Shown here: piece by piece, positions 45,425 to 58,100 of the stretch
Position numbering within the stretch: position 1 is the first letter of the stretch
Layout: every line of letters starts with the position of its first letter
The notes under the pieces: generated by a model
What the model saw: the letters and a program-made list of their open reading frames with translations, nothing else
Database searches by the model: none
What the model was told of the DNA's origin: nothing
Origin: Galaxea fascicularis
Taxonomy: Eukaryota; Cnidaria; Anthozoa; Scleractinia; Euphylliidae
Direction of reading: 5' to 3'
Length of the DNA stretch: 64,000 nt
NCBI GenBank assembly: GCA_948470475.1
Contig: OX419341.1
Span: 23,533,707 to 23,597,706, forward strand
Program-made: the position numbers and the translations under genes

Positions 45425-48323
45425 GATACAGTCTTCCATTTCACAAGCGCCCTATTTCGCTTCCTAGTCAGAATGTGAATCTCAAAATCTTGATAATCTT
45501 GGTCGAAATATTTTTTCAAAAACAAAAAGAAAAAATAGTGAGGTGATGTATCACTCGACAATTATGATAATCAACCACAGTTGATGGAAGTCAAGCTGAA
45601 GTACAGTAAAATGATCAACGATCCTCAACGAATAGTTTCTTGCAATAAATTCTCAAGTCTCGAATGTCCATTAGTTCCACTTGGAAGTTTATATCAATTA
45701 AATGCTTAATCTGTCCAATTTATTATTAGTTGAAATTTTAGTGTTGAAACTTGAGCCAATCGGAGAAGCTCAAAAACCATTACACTGCACCTGTTGCGTT
45801 TGTTGTTTTCGATCAACATTTCTTTTCGACAACTTTGTACCGTCCATGATATTTCAGCACTGTAGTTGCAGGTTAAACAGCCCCCGGGATAAAAAGATTT
45901 CCTTTTCAAGTCACGCTGTTGAGCAGCAGCAAACGTTATTTCGTTGACTGTTTTAATAAACTTTCGCAGCATATATGGAAATACTCTTTATGAGGTATTT
46001 GTTCTTCAATTGATGCCTACACTTGAACCACAACTGAAATAAACATCATCTTGTTCCACCCTGCCGGGTGATGGTAACAAATTTCAGCAAAAATTCTTAT
46101 TCATATTAATTTTTGGTCAAGTAAAAACACATTTTACTTGGACTTTTCCAGGGTTTTGTTTCATTTTGTCTGTTGTGTTAAAAAATAATTTTCCTGGACT
46201 GACCAGCTGGGATAAACTAATTTACAGGTTTCGTGGTCCAGTATTCTAAAGTATCGCGCATCTACAGGCGGCAATTTGATCGTTCTTCATTTCTGAATTC
46301 GAGGCATGTCATCTGAATCACCAACACGGTCTATACATCTTTGATTCCTCTTTTATCAGCGAGGTCATGATCTTTATCTAAATCAGTTGATATCTCCAAC
46401 TGCAGTCAATGATATGCAAACTAGTGAGTCATACTCATTTCTGTCGCCCAATCTACTGTTATTGTTGGCATACATTGTTTATCAGTGACATTACACTCGT
46501 ATCATGGTCAAATTGCCCATGTGTTTTCCTCTTTTTTATGTAGGAAAATTTTTCTTTCAAACAGTCATAACTAAACGATCCGTGGAGCGCAAAGTATGAC
46601 AAAGGCATGTTAAATACTCTCCAACTGCGCGTTCATGCAACTTAGTGCTATTTTTTGTTGAGCGCTGCCACACCCAATAATCGCATAAATTTGCTATGTT
46701 AATAAGCTGAGGAAGCTTACAAGACAGTTTTAGTATCTTAATACGCTTTTCGACTAAAAAGCCATCTTGGATGCGGTGTTTTAAGGGGGAATCAAGATAA
46801 TTTTACCTGAAATTAATAAAACCAAACTATAGAAGAAAATGATAAGCTCTCTGGGACATTATTTTAATGCGAATCACAAATTTAAGCTTTCATTTTTGTT
46901 GGTTTTAATAAAAGGATGAAGAAATGTTTATTCAAAACCTAGTCCAATGCTGTCATTGTTTTGTTTTTGATCAATAGCTCTTTCCCGAGCAGAACAGTAA
47001 AATACAAACAATATTAAAGTTGCAGTAGCGTGATTGTACAGAGATTTTCTTAGGGCCACAAAAACTGTGTAAACATAAGGATATCCCTTAACTCTAAACA
47101 CTGGTTTATTTGAAAGTTTTTTTTTTACAATCAGTTAAGATATTTAATCCCTTGTCTTCACCCCTAGGTCGCCGCAATCTTTCTTTCATGATGCTTGGCA
47201 TAAACACCACAAAAGGAAAGATGACATCGAGACTTTTTTAACTGCGATTAATTTATTTTTCTTAACCCGTGTCAACATTGTCAATAAGAGCTGCATTTCC
47301 ACGGTGGACGTGCCTTCCTCCGAAATGATTCTAGACGCGCTTGAATTTCATAAAAGGAATTATTTCCTTTTATGGGGTTTTGCAGTGCTCAATATGAACA
47401 GCTCGGGAATAAATTTATCATGCGGCTTGCAAATTACTGGCCTGGCAGGTGCACGGTAGGAAAAGTGATTTCACAAGAAAACACAAGAGATGTTGAGACA
47501 CAATATCTAAATTTTTTCCTCGATAACTTTTGCGCCGAGACGATAGTTTTTGTGATACACTGCGCCACAATGGTTATTTATCGGAGAAAAGAAACTTAAA
47601 AAGTGTTTTACCCGTAACTTCTAGTGCTTTAATCGAGTGAAGCAGGTAACACAGATGAATGGGACATGACATCATTTTCAAAAGATGGATTATAGACAGC
47701 ACTGGCTGTTGGCTCCTTCAAAATGTTCCTCAAAGCTAATGAATACAGAGTGCAAAACAATTTTGATCTCGTTGATCGAGACAAAAGAGTAGCCCCATCA
47801 CACAGAAAAGACTGATATCCGATAAGTGTGTTCACAGACCTAATAAATAATTTATGTGTTTTCTCTTAAAACGATGACTATTCTTCGAGGTCGCTCTCAT
47901 TTAAAAAATGGCGATGGAAACTTATAAATCCGCAAACGATTTTAAAATCAAGACCAAAAAATTGTTTTCTATGAAGCGTGTTCGTGTAAAGCTTAGACAA
48001 GAAATACGGGTACTTGTTTTTCTCAATATCTTACTTTGATTGGTTGGTGTAATATTTGATTGTCGTATTGTTCTTTTGTCCAATCAGGAAGCGGCACTGC
48101 ATTGCCTGAACAAGTCAAAATATTATTCGCGGTCGCCAAGCTTACATTGACTGGCCGTAATTTCAATCGTGCAGGTGCATTTCGGCCCTCACCAGTTTAG
48201 AATAGAATATGAGGCTATTATTTTTGTTTCCTTGGACAGAATCTTAGACCTAAACGCATTAGCAAATCGATAAAGAACCACTGGGAGTGGAGCGGAAAGC
48301 ATAAATCGGGGCGCCGGCCGAAC

Positions 48324-48453
48324 GTAAGTAACTCCTGTTTTGCGGTAGAGTTTTTTGCTTCGCATGAAAAACCACTTATTTATACGGTCACGTCAAGAAA
48401 ACTTAGCCATATGCGATGTGAATAATTAAACGACTTTTCGTCCTCTTTTTCTA
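48324..48453 (+). other. Probable 5'UTR intron of the doublecortin gene
   Basis: GTAAGT at 48324 follows a GC-rich stretch (GGGGCGCCGGCCGAAC), and a pyrimidine tract with CTAG ends at 48453. Both sites are good and no start codon is needed upstream, so a non-coding first exon ends at 48323. Confidence 0.55.
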
Positions 48454-48474
48454 GTTGTCTTGGGAAGATCAAGG

Positions 48475-49167
48475 ATGGAGAATGGAACAAAAAATGGCAT
48501 GATGAACGGCGACCATTACGATCGGTTACCTCACGATCGATCTCGCTCCCCATCGCCTGGATTGAGCCGCTCGAACTCGCGGAATGCTAACTGTAAAGAA
48601 ATAAACCGTACTTCGCTGCTGAGAAGAAACCAAAGCCTCAGCGCCAAGCAAATTCGCTTTTACAGAAATGGAGATCGATTTTTTAGTGGGCTCAAATTAG
48701 CAGTGTCTCCCGAGCGGTACAAGGAGTTTGACGCTCTGCTGGCAGAGTTGTCAAACAAGCTGGAACTTTCAACCGGGGCAGTACGCTACGTTTTCAACGC
48801 CGAAACAGGCCAGATGATCACCGATGTGAACGAACTTCAGTACGGTTCTTGTTATGTTTGTTCATCCTGTAATGTTTTCAAAGAGGTAGAAAATGGCTAC
48901 GGGAATGTAAAGCCGTGCTGGTCGCTCTCACACCCGAAGAAAGAATCGGCGCCGACTGCTTCTTCATCGCATCAAATCGATGGTAGTCGGGATTTCATCA
49001 AACCGAAATTGGTCACGGTAATAAAGAATGGAAAACCCCCACAGAAGAAAGTCACCATGCTACTCAATGCTAAGACAGCCGTTAGCTTGGAGCAAGTTTT
49101 GGATCATCTGTCGTCGAAGGGAACGCTAGGAAAAGTCGACAAACTACACACAGTCGACGGCAAGCCG
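48475..49167 (+). CDS. DCLK: Doublecortin gene exon 1: DCX domain 1 and start of domain 2
   Basis: Two hundred thirty-one codons, phase 0, donor GTAAGC. Residues 20-55 are Arg/Ser-rich with SRSPSPG. Domain 1 runs through VSPERYKEFDALLAEL and QYGSCYVCSS. Domain 2 starts at DFIKPKLVTV and is cut after VDGKP. The frame stays open 30 codons past the donor, but that part is intron. Confidence 0.92.
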
Positions 49168-52100
49168 GTAAGCATTTCAGGCCGCCATTCCATCTCTCCC
49201 TTCATTCAACGCTTTGAACAGGCATTCGTGTCACCACAGTCATTAATAATTTAACTTCAATTTAGTTCAGAGTCTTTGTTCGCTCTTTTCAAATACGTCG
49301 GGAAAAGCGCCTCAAACTTTTTTTTTACGTTGGTTGAATTTGGATTCATTGACGATTGATGCTGAAACGAGTCTGTCAAGGTTTAGCGCGTCTTTTGTGA
49401 GAGCTCAGGTCTGGCTCGTGTCAAATTATAAGCAAAGCGCGGCTGAAAGAAATTATTTGAGCTAGGTGTTTACCTCAGCCATAAAATTTTTTAGCGTTTT
49501 AAACAGAAGTACGTTTGAAAACTACCAGAAAAGTGTCGAGTGAATCCGATCGCCCCGCAAATGGGCTCAGACTCTAAAGTAAATTGAGATGAAGAAATTA
49601 CACCCCATTCAATTTTCTATGGCTTTTCTGTTTGACAAGTCTGCCGCTTGATTGCACCAGACACATTACGTACTTTGCGGTGAAAAGGAAGTTTTTGAAT
49701 CTGACGATGTATCTTTCAGTTTTCCTTTACTTATATTCCCTTGAGTACATTTTGTTTGGTTTGTTTCCAAACGCTTACAATTTTGAGCCGGTGTGTTCGC
49801 CACGTGTATGAAAGCTTTCATTATTTATACCATAAGACTAAGAAATTTTCACACCTCTTACTTCGAAGACCGCTTTTCAGCTCGTTTAATGCAATTCAGT
49901 CCTAAAAATGCTTCACAGTCATGGGTAGTTACGTGATGAAAGAAATGTAGTCGGCTTGAACGTAAAATAGTCCTTGTTTATCTTTTTCATGCAATATTCC
50001 ACGGCTCGTATTAATCAATATATTCACGCTTCCTAAACAGCTATGGGCGTCTTTTGTTTCCTTTTCCGTCTTTTGACTATTGCGATAAATGGCGAAGTCC
50101 TCTTTCACGTGATATTCACCTCAAAAAATTAACATTCATAGGTTTATTTTTCTGAGGGAGTCTAGAATTACATTTGGCACAGAACATATTCTTTCAGAAA
50201 CAGTGGTTTTATTTTACTGGGTAATTGTAGCCCGAGTACTTTATTTGCTGTTGTTGTGATGTTGATTTTCACGCCGCATTGGTCCCTTAAAAATCATTAA
50301 AAGTGTGGTGTCACTTCCTGTGCCAAACGTATGTTCGACTTCACTAGCTCTTTCCAATACATTTGTATCTTTTCGAACTTAATTATTTTGCGAGGAGATA
50401 AGAGTCTGTGAGGTAATGCCTAGAGAATTCTATTTGCATTTTCTTAGAGGTGTTTTTGTAAACACTCGTTCTTGTTGCGAGTGTGAAGGTGTTTCTGGCA
50501 TAATTGAAAAAGGTATTGAGATGTCAGGAAGGATATAGAGTGCTTAAACTCTAACCGTACACACCTTAGCATTAAAAGTTTTAAAATAGGTTAGGTGAAA
50601 TATAGTGAATACCTGATTGAATAAGTAAACAAATGGTTTTGGATGTGCCTCATTAGCAAGGATGAAAGTTTTATATTTTGCTTTCACTTTGTGGTTTTAA
50701 AGAAAATTAATGAAAATTCAAAAAGAAAAAGAATGAATTGATCACTTGAGTCAGTTGCTGAATTTTAAAAGCAGTTTTTTCTGGGCATGTGGCTTATAAT
50801 AGTGGCAGGCAAACAATTAACTTTGGTGGCATTACTTAAGCAATATTCATTGACTGAACTGGACCATGACTTTGTAGTTAAATATTTTTTTTAATTACTG
50901 GGGGCTTATCTAGCATCTTATAACCCCACAGAGAAATCTTTCATCAGGCAAACTCCTCCAGACAAAATGTCAAAGTGTGATGATATGTGGTGAGGTGACA
51001 TAACAGTATATGAAAAAAATCATAATTATCTGTGAGTGACAGATGAATTGTGGAAAGGGCATCCATGCACATGTAAGTCATGAACTTGACTTAGTTAGCA
51101 AAAGTAAAAATGATACCTGGAAAACAGGCTTGAATAGGGGTATAAACCAATGACCTCTGCTATTTATAAATTAACTGATGGTAAAAGAATTGATTAAGAC
51201 CAATAATTATATGAAATATGATAAATGTGAAAATATTTAAGATAGAGCAGAACATTAAAAGTTGAATGAAGAAAGCCACAAAAAATTCATGATGTTGGTT
51301 ACATTTTACTGGCAAACACTTTCATCAAAACTGAGAGCTGCCTTGCAAAGCATAATAAACAGCAAAAAGATTGTTTGGGAGAGTTTCAAATTTATAGTTG
51401 CACTTTGGCATTTCAGTCATGGATTCTTAATAAAAACTGAAGTTTGCCTTTACGCTTTGGAGGAGCCAGCTCCATAAGGAAAAAAAAAATGATCAAAGAC
51501 TAGACAAAGTTTTCCATGGCCATTTAAGCCCTTTTCACACCCTAACAAGTGGTTTATGTGAATTGCTTGCTTGTTGTAACAGTTTGCTGCTTGCAATAGC
51601 CTTAGAAACTTAATAGACAGCACCACAGGGAAGCACTGCTTAGCTTGCTTTCATTTTCAATGTCACATTTTTTCAGAGTCTTTTGACCATATATTTAGAT
51701 CTACCTTGTACAGCTTTATGAAATGTAACAGGTAAATACTGTTAACAGCTTTGAGTTTTCACTTTACAGTGCACAATGTATGACTCACAGATTAAAAATG
51801 TTAAATGTCATTTTTACTGTTGGCCACAGTTCAAAATTACAATTTGCAATGCACCCTTCTCTCTTCAGTATACAGATAAGTTTACGAACAATGTCTAGTT
51901 TTTCTACCTTTTGAATTAAATGTTTTGGCTATCTGAAATATTACAAGGAGTACCACACGCCATCCCTGTGGGGAATTGGCTTTGGTTCAATAAAAGGGAT
52001 GTGCGTAGGAGGGCAAAGCAGAGGGCAGTTTTCCATTGAGTAGACCCAGCACGGGGTTAATACTGAAGGGGGTTGATTTGATATGCTTCATCAACAGGAA

Positions 52101-55100
52101 GGAAGTTTGTTATAATTTAAATTCTAAGAGCTTCCTTTCTCTTGCTTTCATTGCAATCTGTGGGATCCTTTGATGTGTTAAAGCTAAGGAATGAACTTCA
52201 AGTGTTATGTGTGCTTTAATATAGAAACTTATTTGTCCTAAAATGCTGGATACAGTCTGCATTGATAGTAGATGTCATTTCAATCTTGTCTAGTCCATTA
52301 AAAGCTGTGGTTTCTGTTTTTGAGCAGATTTTTTGCTTCAGTAAGTTTGTTCTTATTTGCTGTACTATACTTTATATGTCTAGCAAAATAAAATGGTGGT
52401 GGTTGTTGTTGTTGCTGTTGTAATCCCCCCCCCCATATATTTTGGCAGTATAAGTCGTTATTTATAGTCTCATAAATTGTGAATTTTCTGTAATACAATG
52501 TCTTTAAGACAAAACTGGGAGGAATAATTAACTGAACTTCCGTTGTTTTGTGTGTGTGTTGTTCTTGTTTTTTTCTGTTCATTCCTTTGAGTTTTATCCA
52601 TTACCACATATGGTACTGAAAGTGATGTACTTATCTCTGATTAGAACTACAGGACAAAAAAAAGCTTGACATTTGCTTTATCTGCATTCCCTAAAGCTGT
52701 TATCTTTGTTAACAACTTTGTTGCAATTTGCAATGAAACAAGCCAGAAAAAGGCATACATGAACTATATGTATCATGTTCATTGTGTTTATGAGCTGTTA
52801 ACTAGTGGAATCTCTCCCCCTTTGAATGCATTTTTAGGGTTGTCAGAAAGTTTTGAATTAGGTGGCTATTTTGCCATCTCCATACTAAACCAGGACTGAA
52901 GAATCAGAGGAATATTCCAGCAGAATAGCTGAGCAGAAACACAAAGTTAGTGATGGTTTTGCAGGCTGTCTGCTACTTTTGACATTCCTGATTTTCTAAT
53001 TTTGCAGATCAAGGAGCTTAGAAATCTGTTTGGAGATGACACCATGTTTGTTGCCCTGCAAAGTAATGAAAAGTTTCCTGAAGAAGGATTTGATGTCGAT
53101 GTTCAGAGTAAGTAGGCCTTGTTATTTCAGCCATCTTTTTTCTTTCACCTGCAAAGTTGTTCACCCAGTCTTACAGTGTTGCACTTGACACAGACTCTTA
53201 TCAGTTTGGTGTCTTTATAAAAAGTTTTTGATGGGTCTTCCAAGGTTTTGTTGATTGAAGAAATTGAGGCAGGGCTGTGCTCTAACAGCGCTCAGTCGCC
53301 CCTGGTAACAAACTTTGGGTGACTAGGAAGTAAGGTTTTGTACCAAACTTGAATACAGGTTATCAGGTGGATTTCAAGCTTTCAGAGATTTTTGGTGCCC
53401 AAGTACTTTTCTTAGAGCACAGCCTTGAAAAGTGTATGTAGGATTCTAAACAGGCGGGTACCCCTAAGATTTCTTTGCCTTGCCCTTTGCAATACCTAAA
53501 CAGCAAAGGCAGGAACTGTGTTCAGGGTTTACGGGTGCTGGTACCAGGGTACTGGCTTCTGATAACAACCTATGGTCTTGTTTTAAGTGTTCAGTCAAAT
53601 CTTTGCAACAGGAGTGTAAATGTGGAAGTGACAACTCAAACAGCTCCCGTCTTATTATTGGCTGTTTCAAGGTGAAAGTTTTAGAATGTTGTTGAGAGTG
53701 TAACAAAATGTTTGGAAAAGTATTAACAAGACACACATCATTGTTATCTTTGTGATTTCCAAAAAAGACAGTAGTGGGATCATATCAAAGTCCCTTGACT
53801 CACAACACATGTGAGAGATCTGTTTTGTAGCTTGTCTTTAACACTGGTTATATTTATCTTTAAGATAACATAGACTGATAAATATACTCCAGAACCCTTA
53901 CCAAGCCGTATTTAATTTTGTACAGTAGAAGGAAAAGTCAGTTGGCTCTCGTGTAAGCGAGACAAAAATGAGAATTTTGCAGTCACAATAAATTGACTGT
54001 TTGCCTTTCTAAGCAGGCATGGGTGTGTTCATAAGTCATGTAGGATCGTTAACTGACAAGTATATCACTGTCCCTACTCCATTGCTATGTAAACCAGGCT
54101 CAGCGCAGGCCAGGAATTGGGAACCCACAAGTATGGGCAACACCCTCATTTGAGCTCGCTTATACGATGGCAAACTCTAAACTTGTTGAATCAGCTTTAT
54201 TTCCATTGCCAAGAAAATTAAAACTTGGTGCTTTTTTCTAATCCCAGGGTACTTCCACCCACCTTGGCGTTATACACCTGTGTCAGAAATTTATTCCTAT
54301 ATTCCTGGCCTGCGACCTGAACCCCCTCCACCAGAAAAGACGTTCACAGTTCACTTACACTGCATCTTAGCTGCTTCCATGTCCAATTTAACATCACCCA
54401 GACCTGTCCCACGTCGAACAAGGTCTGTATCTCCCAGACCTTGTTCCTCAAGGAAATCATTTTCACCATCACCAAAGTCGACACCAAAGTCATTGCCAAG
54501 ACCAAAAACTGCTCTAGGGGTTCCATCGGAGTTTTCCCGCAAGTCGCTTATGCCTCCAGTCAAGGGTAATGGATCTTTAAGACCAGCAAAGAAGCGAGCT
54601 GGTTCTGACAAGCCTGTTCCTATCAGACCAAAGGCTGGGTCTGATACACCTGTTGCTATACGAGGAAGACCAAGGCCAAAACCTCCAGAAGCAAAGGTGA
54701 TATCATTTCAAAATTCATCTTCAGAAGACTCTGATTCTGAAAATGCAGAGGGCCGCCATGGTTATTACGTTTATATCTATAACGAGAAAGTCAGCAAAAG
54801 CCAGGGATTGAATGACAGTAAACCGACTGCTTCAGTACGACCAATGCTGTTCTTGAATGAAAACAGGGAAGCAGATGTGGACCCTGTCAGCAAACTGGAC
54901 CTAAAGCCCCTGTCATTAAACATTACTCCTGCTGATTCACTGGAAACTGTTGTTACTTAATATGACTGTGCAACAGTGGTGTATAGATTTAATTGTCATT
55001 AACTTTACAGACTTGGCCAGGGCATATTCTCAATCTGCTATTCCTCGTATCATATATTGCTTTGTCCAGTCAAGGTTGGTTTATCCCTTTACTTACCGGT

Positions 55101-58100
55101 AAATTTCCTGCTGTAAAGATATTGGCCAACCTAAGTCTGTTTTCCAAAATATAGTAAAATCCTGTTGAGATCTCTAATTACAAATAGACCTCAATAGTTT
55201 GACCAAATGGATTACGAGATGAGAGTAAAGGATCCTGGCATAAGAAATAACCACATGTAGGTCAGCATTGTTTGGGCCAAAATACAGGTGGTTATGTGGC
55301 GGCGGTGAGGCTAGGAACACGACAAAAGACCATTGTACAATTATTATTTTTCTTAGGAACAAATTTAACTTTAGAGCAGAATAAATACAGAGTATAAGTC
55401 AAGCATATGAGGACAGCAAAGGAGATAGAATGTTGCTTAGGATTTAGGTATGCCAGAAGGAGGATGCTAAAATATATTTACCACAAATCTATTATATCAA
55501 TTTAGGTTTACAAAAAATATATACAAAGGCATTTGTCTCTTCGTTTCAATGTATTTGCAGCAGAAATGTTCTGGTGAGGCTATCACTAGGACTAGGACTA
55601 GCATTGCATTTCATTTACAGTGGTTTGAGTAGACATTTTTGTTGTATTTATACTCATGCACAGTAAAGCACAGTTTTGCTTTTCTTCATTGTACATCAGC
55701 TGTGAGCTTGAGATTTAAAAACATAGTTAACCGTGCAAATTGACTATCTTTCGTACAAAATTGTCTTATAATCATTTATGGATATATGTCAAATGCCTTA
55801 AAAAAATTTCAATCATTTGCTTTTCCTTGCAAAAGGTTGTCCATTTAATATATACAATTACCCAAAATGGCAACATTGAACCTCAACTTTTGGACTTCTG
55901 AGCTTAAATTCAGAGCAGCAGGCAAGCTTTCAGCCCTATTTAGTCACCAAAATCAAAGCATGTCTCAAGTTTGTTGGATTGAATAGATATTTTCTTGTGG
56001 AAATTTGTTGAGGTTATTATTCAATGGATCATTTATATTTTTGGCCACACTCAATTGTCCATTGGAAATCATAGACTTATTGGATTACATTCCTTATTTT
56101 CCTGTGAAATTTAATGTGATTAAACATCTTTCTTGGTGAATGAGTATTTTTGATAGGACTGAATATCTGTTGTATTATCTTGCTACAACGGGTTCTGAAA
56201 TTATCAACTTTTGCTTAGGTATTACCGAAAATGGAAATTATATTCCAGCAAAGAGGAGGCGATATACCAAAACCATTAAAAGCTTGTAACTTTCTCTCTG
56301 ACGGCGTAAATTAAGTTGTAATTGCCTCAGGCTTTTGATCAGAACAGTGATAGTTAAGTCAAACTATTTTGTTGTGAAATTTCATCAGATAATGAGATTT
56401 GGTCATGTATTATCTTCTGCCAGTTGTCTTTGTGGGTACCTTTGTTTGGTCACAAAATCGTTAAAATGGTCAGGCAAACATCCAGAGAGGAGTCTTAACT
56501 TTTTCCTAGTAACAAATTATAGATGTTTGACCAGGTCATCCATGGATGTGGTGCTAGCAAAGTATTAGACATGTTTCTGTGAGCCTCAGCAACAAATATA
56601 AATGAAAATATATAATTATCTAGTACATTATGCAACTTTAAGAGAAAACTATGTAGAATTAAGGGGTATAATAATAATAATAATTATTGTCTCAAGGTAT
56701 CATCTTATGCCAGTTACAAATATCCACATATATATAATAAAGATGTTAATGTTAAATTTTTAAAGTTAAAGTAAAGGGTATTTAACGAAGTTCTGAATAA
56801 GTGCTTAAAATGTTCAGTAACTTGAAGTCATGAAATGCACAATATAATGCAAAATGTGATGTTACAATATACAACTTACAATACATTTGAATGTACGAGG
56901 AATGGTATTTTTGGAAAAGGTTCATGCAATGGTACAAAATTAGGTGAAACGAGTTTTATAGTACAAGGAAAATGAAATGAACGTTTGTTTCTTAGAAGGA
57001 ATGAGATGGAAAAGCAATTTTAGGGAAATATCTTTTTTAATGAATAGTTAAAACATTATTTTTGGAGTGCTGAAGGAGTCAATGTAAGAAATGTCAAGGG
57101 CTGTTTGTAGGGATACATGGATATTGTTAATGATGTCATCAGGAAACAAAATTCAGAACTCATGTAACACATACTATTTTTTTCAAGACGCAAGTGCAAT
57201 GTGTGAGACATGTTCAGTAATAAAAATATTGTTCAACCATGTTTCAGGTTGTTACTTTGATATAGTACATACTTTTGTAAACCTTTTGCCAGTACTTTTA
57301 AACATCTCTAAACTCTTGTTAAATTATACTGTAAAAGTATTGTTCACAGCACTAAACCTTTATTCCTCAGTATCAACATGTGTTTCTTCTTACAACTCTC
57401 ACATATTTCATAATGTTATATGTTGAGAGAATTTGTATAAATGTCATCTACTGATCCCTGGTGATCATTCCCTGTATTCTCATGCCCTGTATGCTTGATG
57501 AACTAGTGATATGGTGAGGAGAAGTTAAATGTTGGTCACTATAGGGACTTATTATATCTCTGAGTTAGTATGCATGCTGTGATTGGTCAGTTTGGCGGGC
57601 CGTACCTAACTGTACGGCCCACTGAATTTGAAAGTTTCCTTTTCCTTGTGCCTTATAAACCTCAGAGATATAATAAATATCTTTTCTCTGTCCATACTGA
57701 AAGGTACAGATCTTGGTTTTTTCCCATTGATTTATGGCCCATGCGCTTTGTGCTTGGGTCATAAGCAAATCGGAAAAAACTCGGTCGGTAACTTACAGTA
57801 CGGACCTCGAACTTGGATAGTAAGAGGTATTTAAAGGGTAAAGAGTTATAATAAGATAAGTTTATAATAAGGAATAGTTCCTTATTATATAATTGAACTC
57901 AATGAGTGATTAATAATGGTAATTGAACTGAGTGGAGTGCAATTTGCTCTGAAGTCATATGTGTGATTTCAAAATCAAATGAGTGCGAAGCATGAGTTTT
58001 ATTTGAAAGTACAAGTATAAGTTTAGACCAAAATTGGACTCCTCAGTTCAATTACCACTTAATTACACCCATTTTGAAATCACAGTTTTTTGTCAATATT

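Larger units (their letters stand above)
40954..48323. other. Gene-poor repeat region
   Basis: Contains a hairpin (arms 41754-41771 and 41842-41859), an inverted-repeat element (41878-42367), a perfect short palindrome (42650-42690), a short repeat with CCTCGTTCCCAGGGTCTC (about 43005-43060), repeat E copy 2 (45329-45424), and otherwise AT-rich unique DNA. Short open frames at 43372-43775 and 44423-44629 show no domain. The last part must contain the promoter of the doublecortin gene. Confidence 0.55.

Noticed and set aside
48460..48474. Upstream start of the doublecortin frame (MGRSR)
   Set aside because: The codon at 48460 is TTG, not ATG; the first ATG is at 48475.
54344..54611. Minus-strand open frames under the alternative terminal exon
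   Set aside because: Shadows of the Ser/Pro-rich coding sequence on the plus strand.
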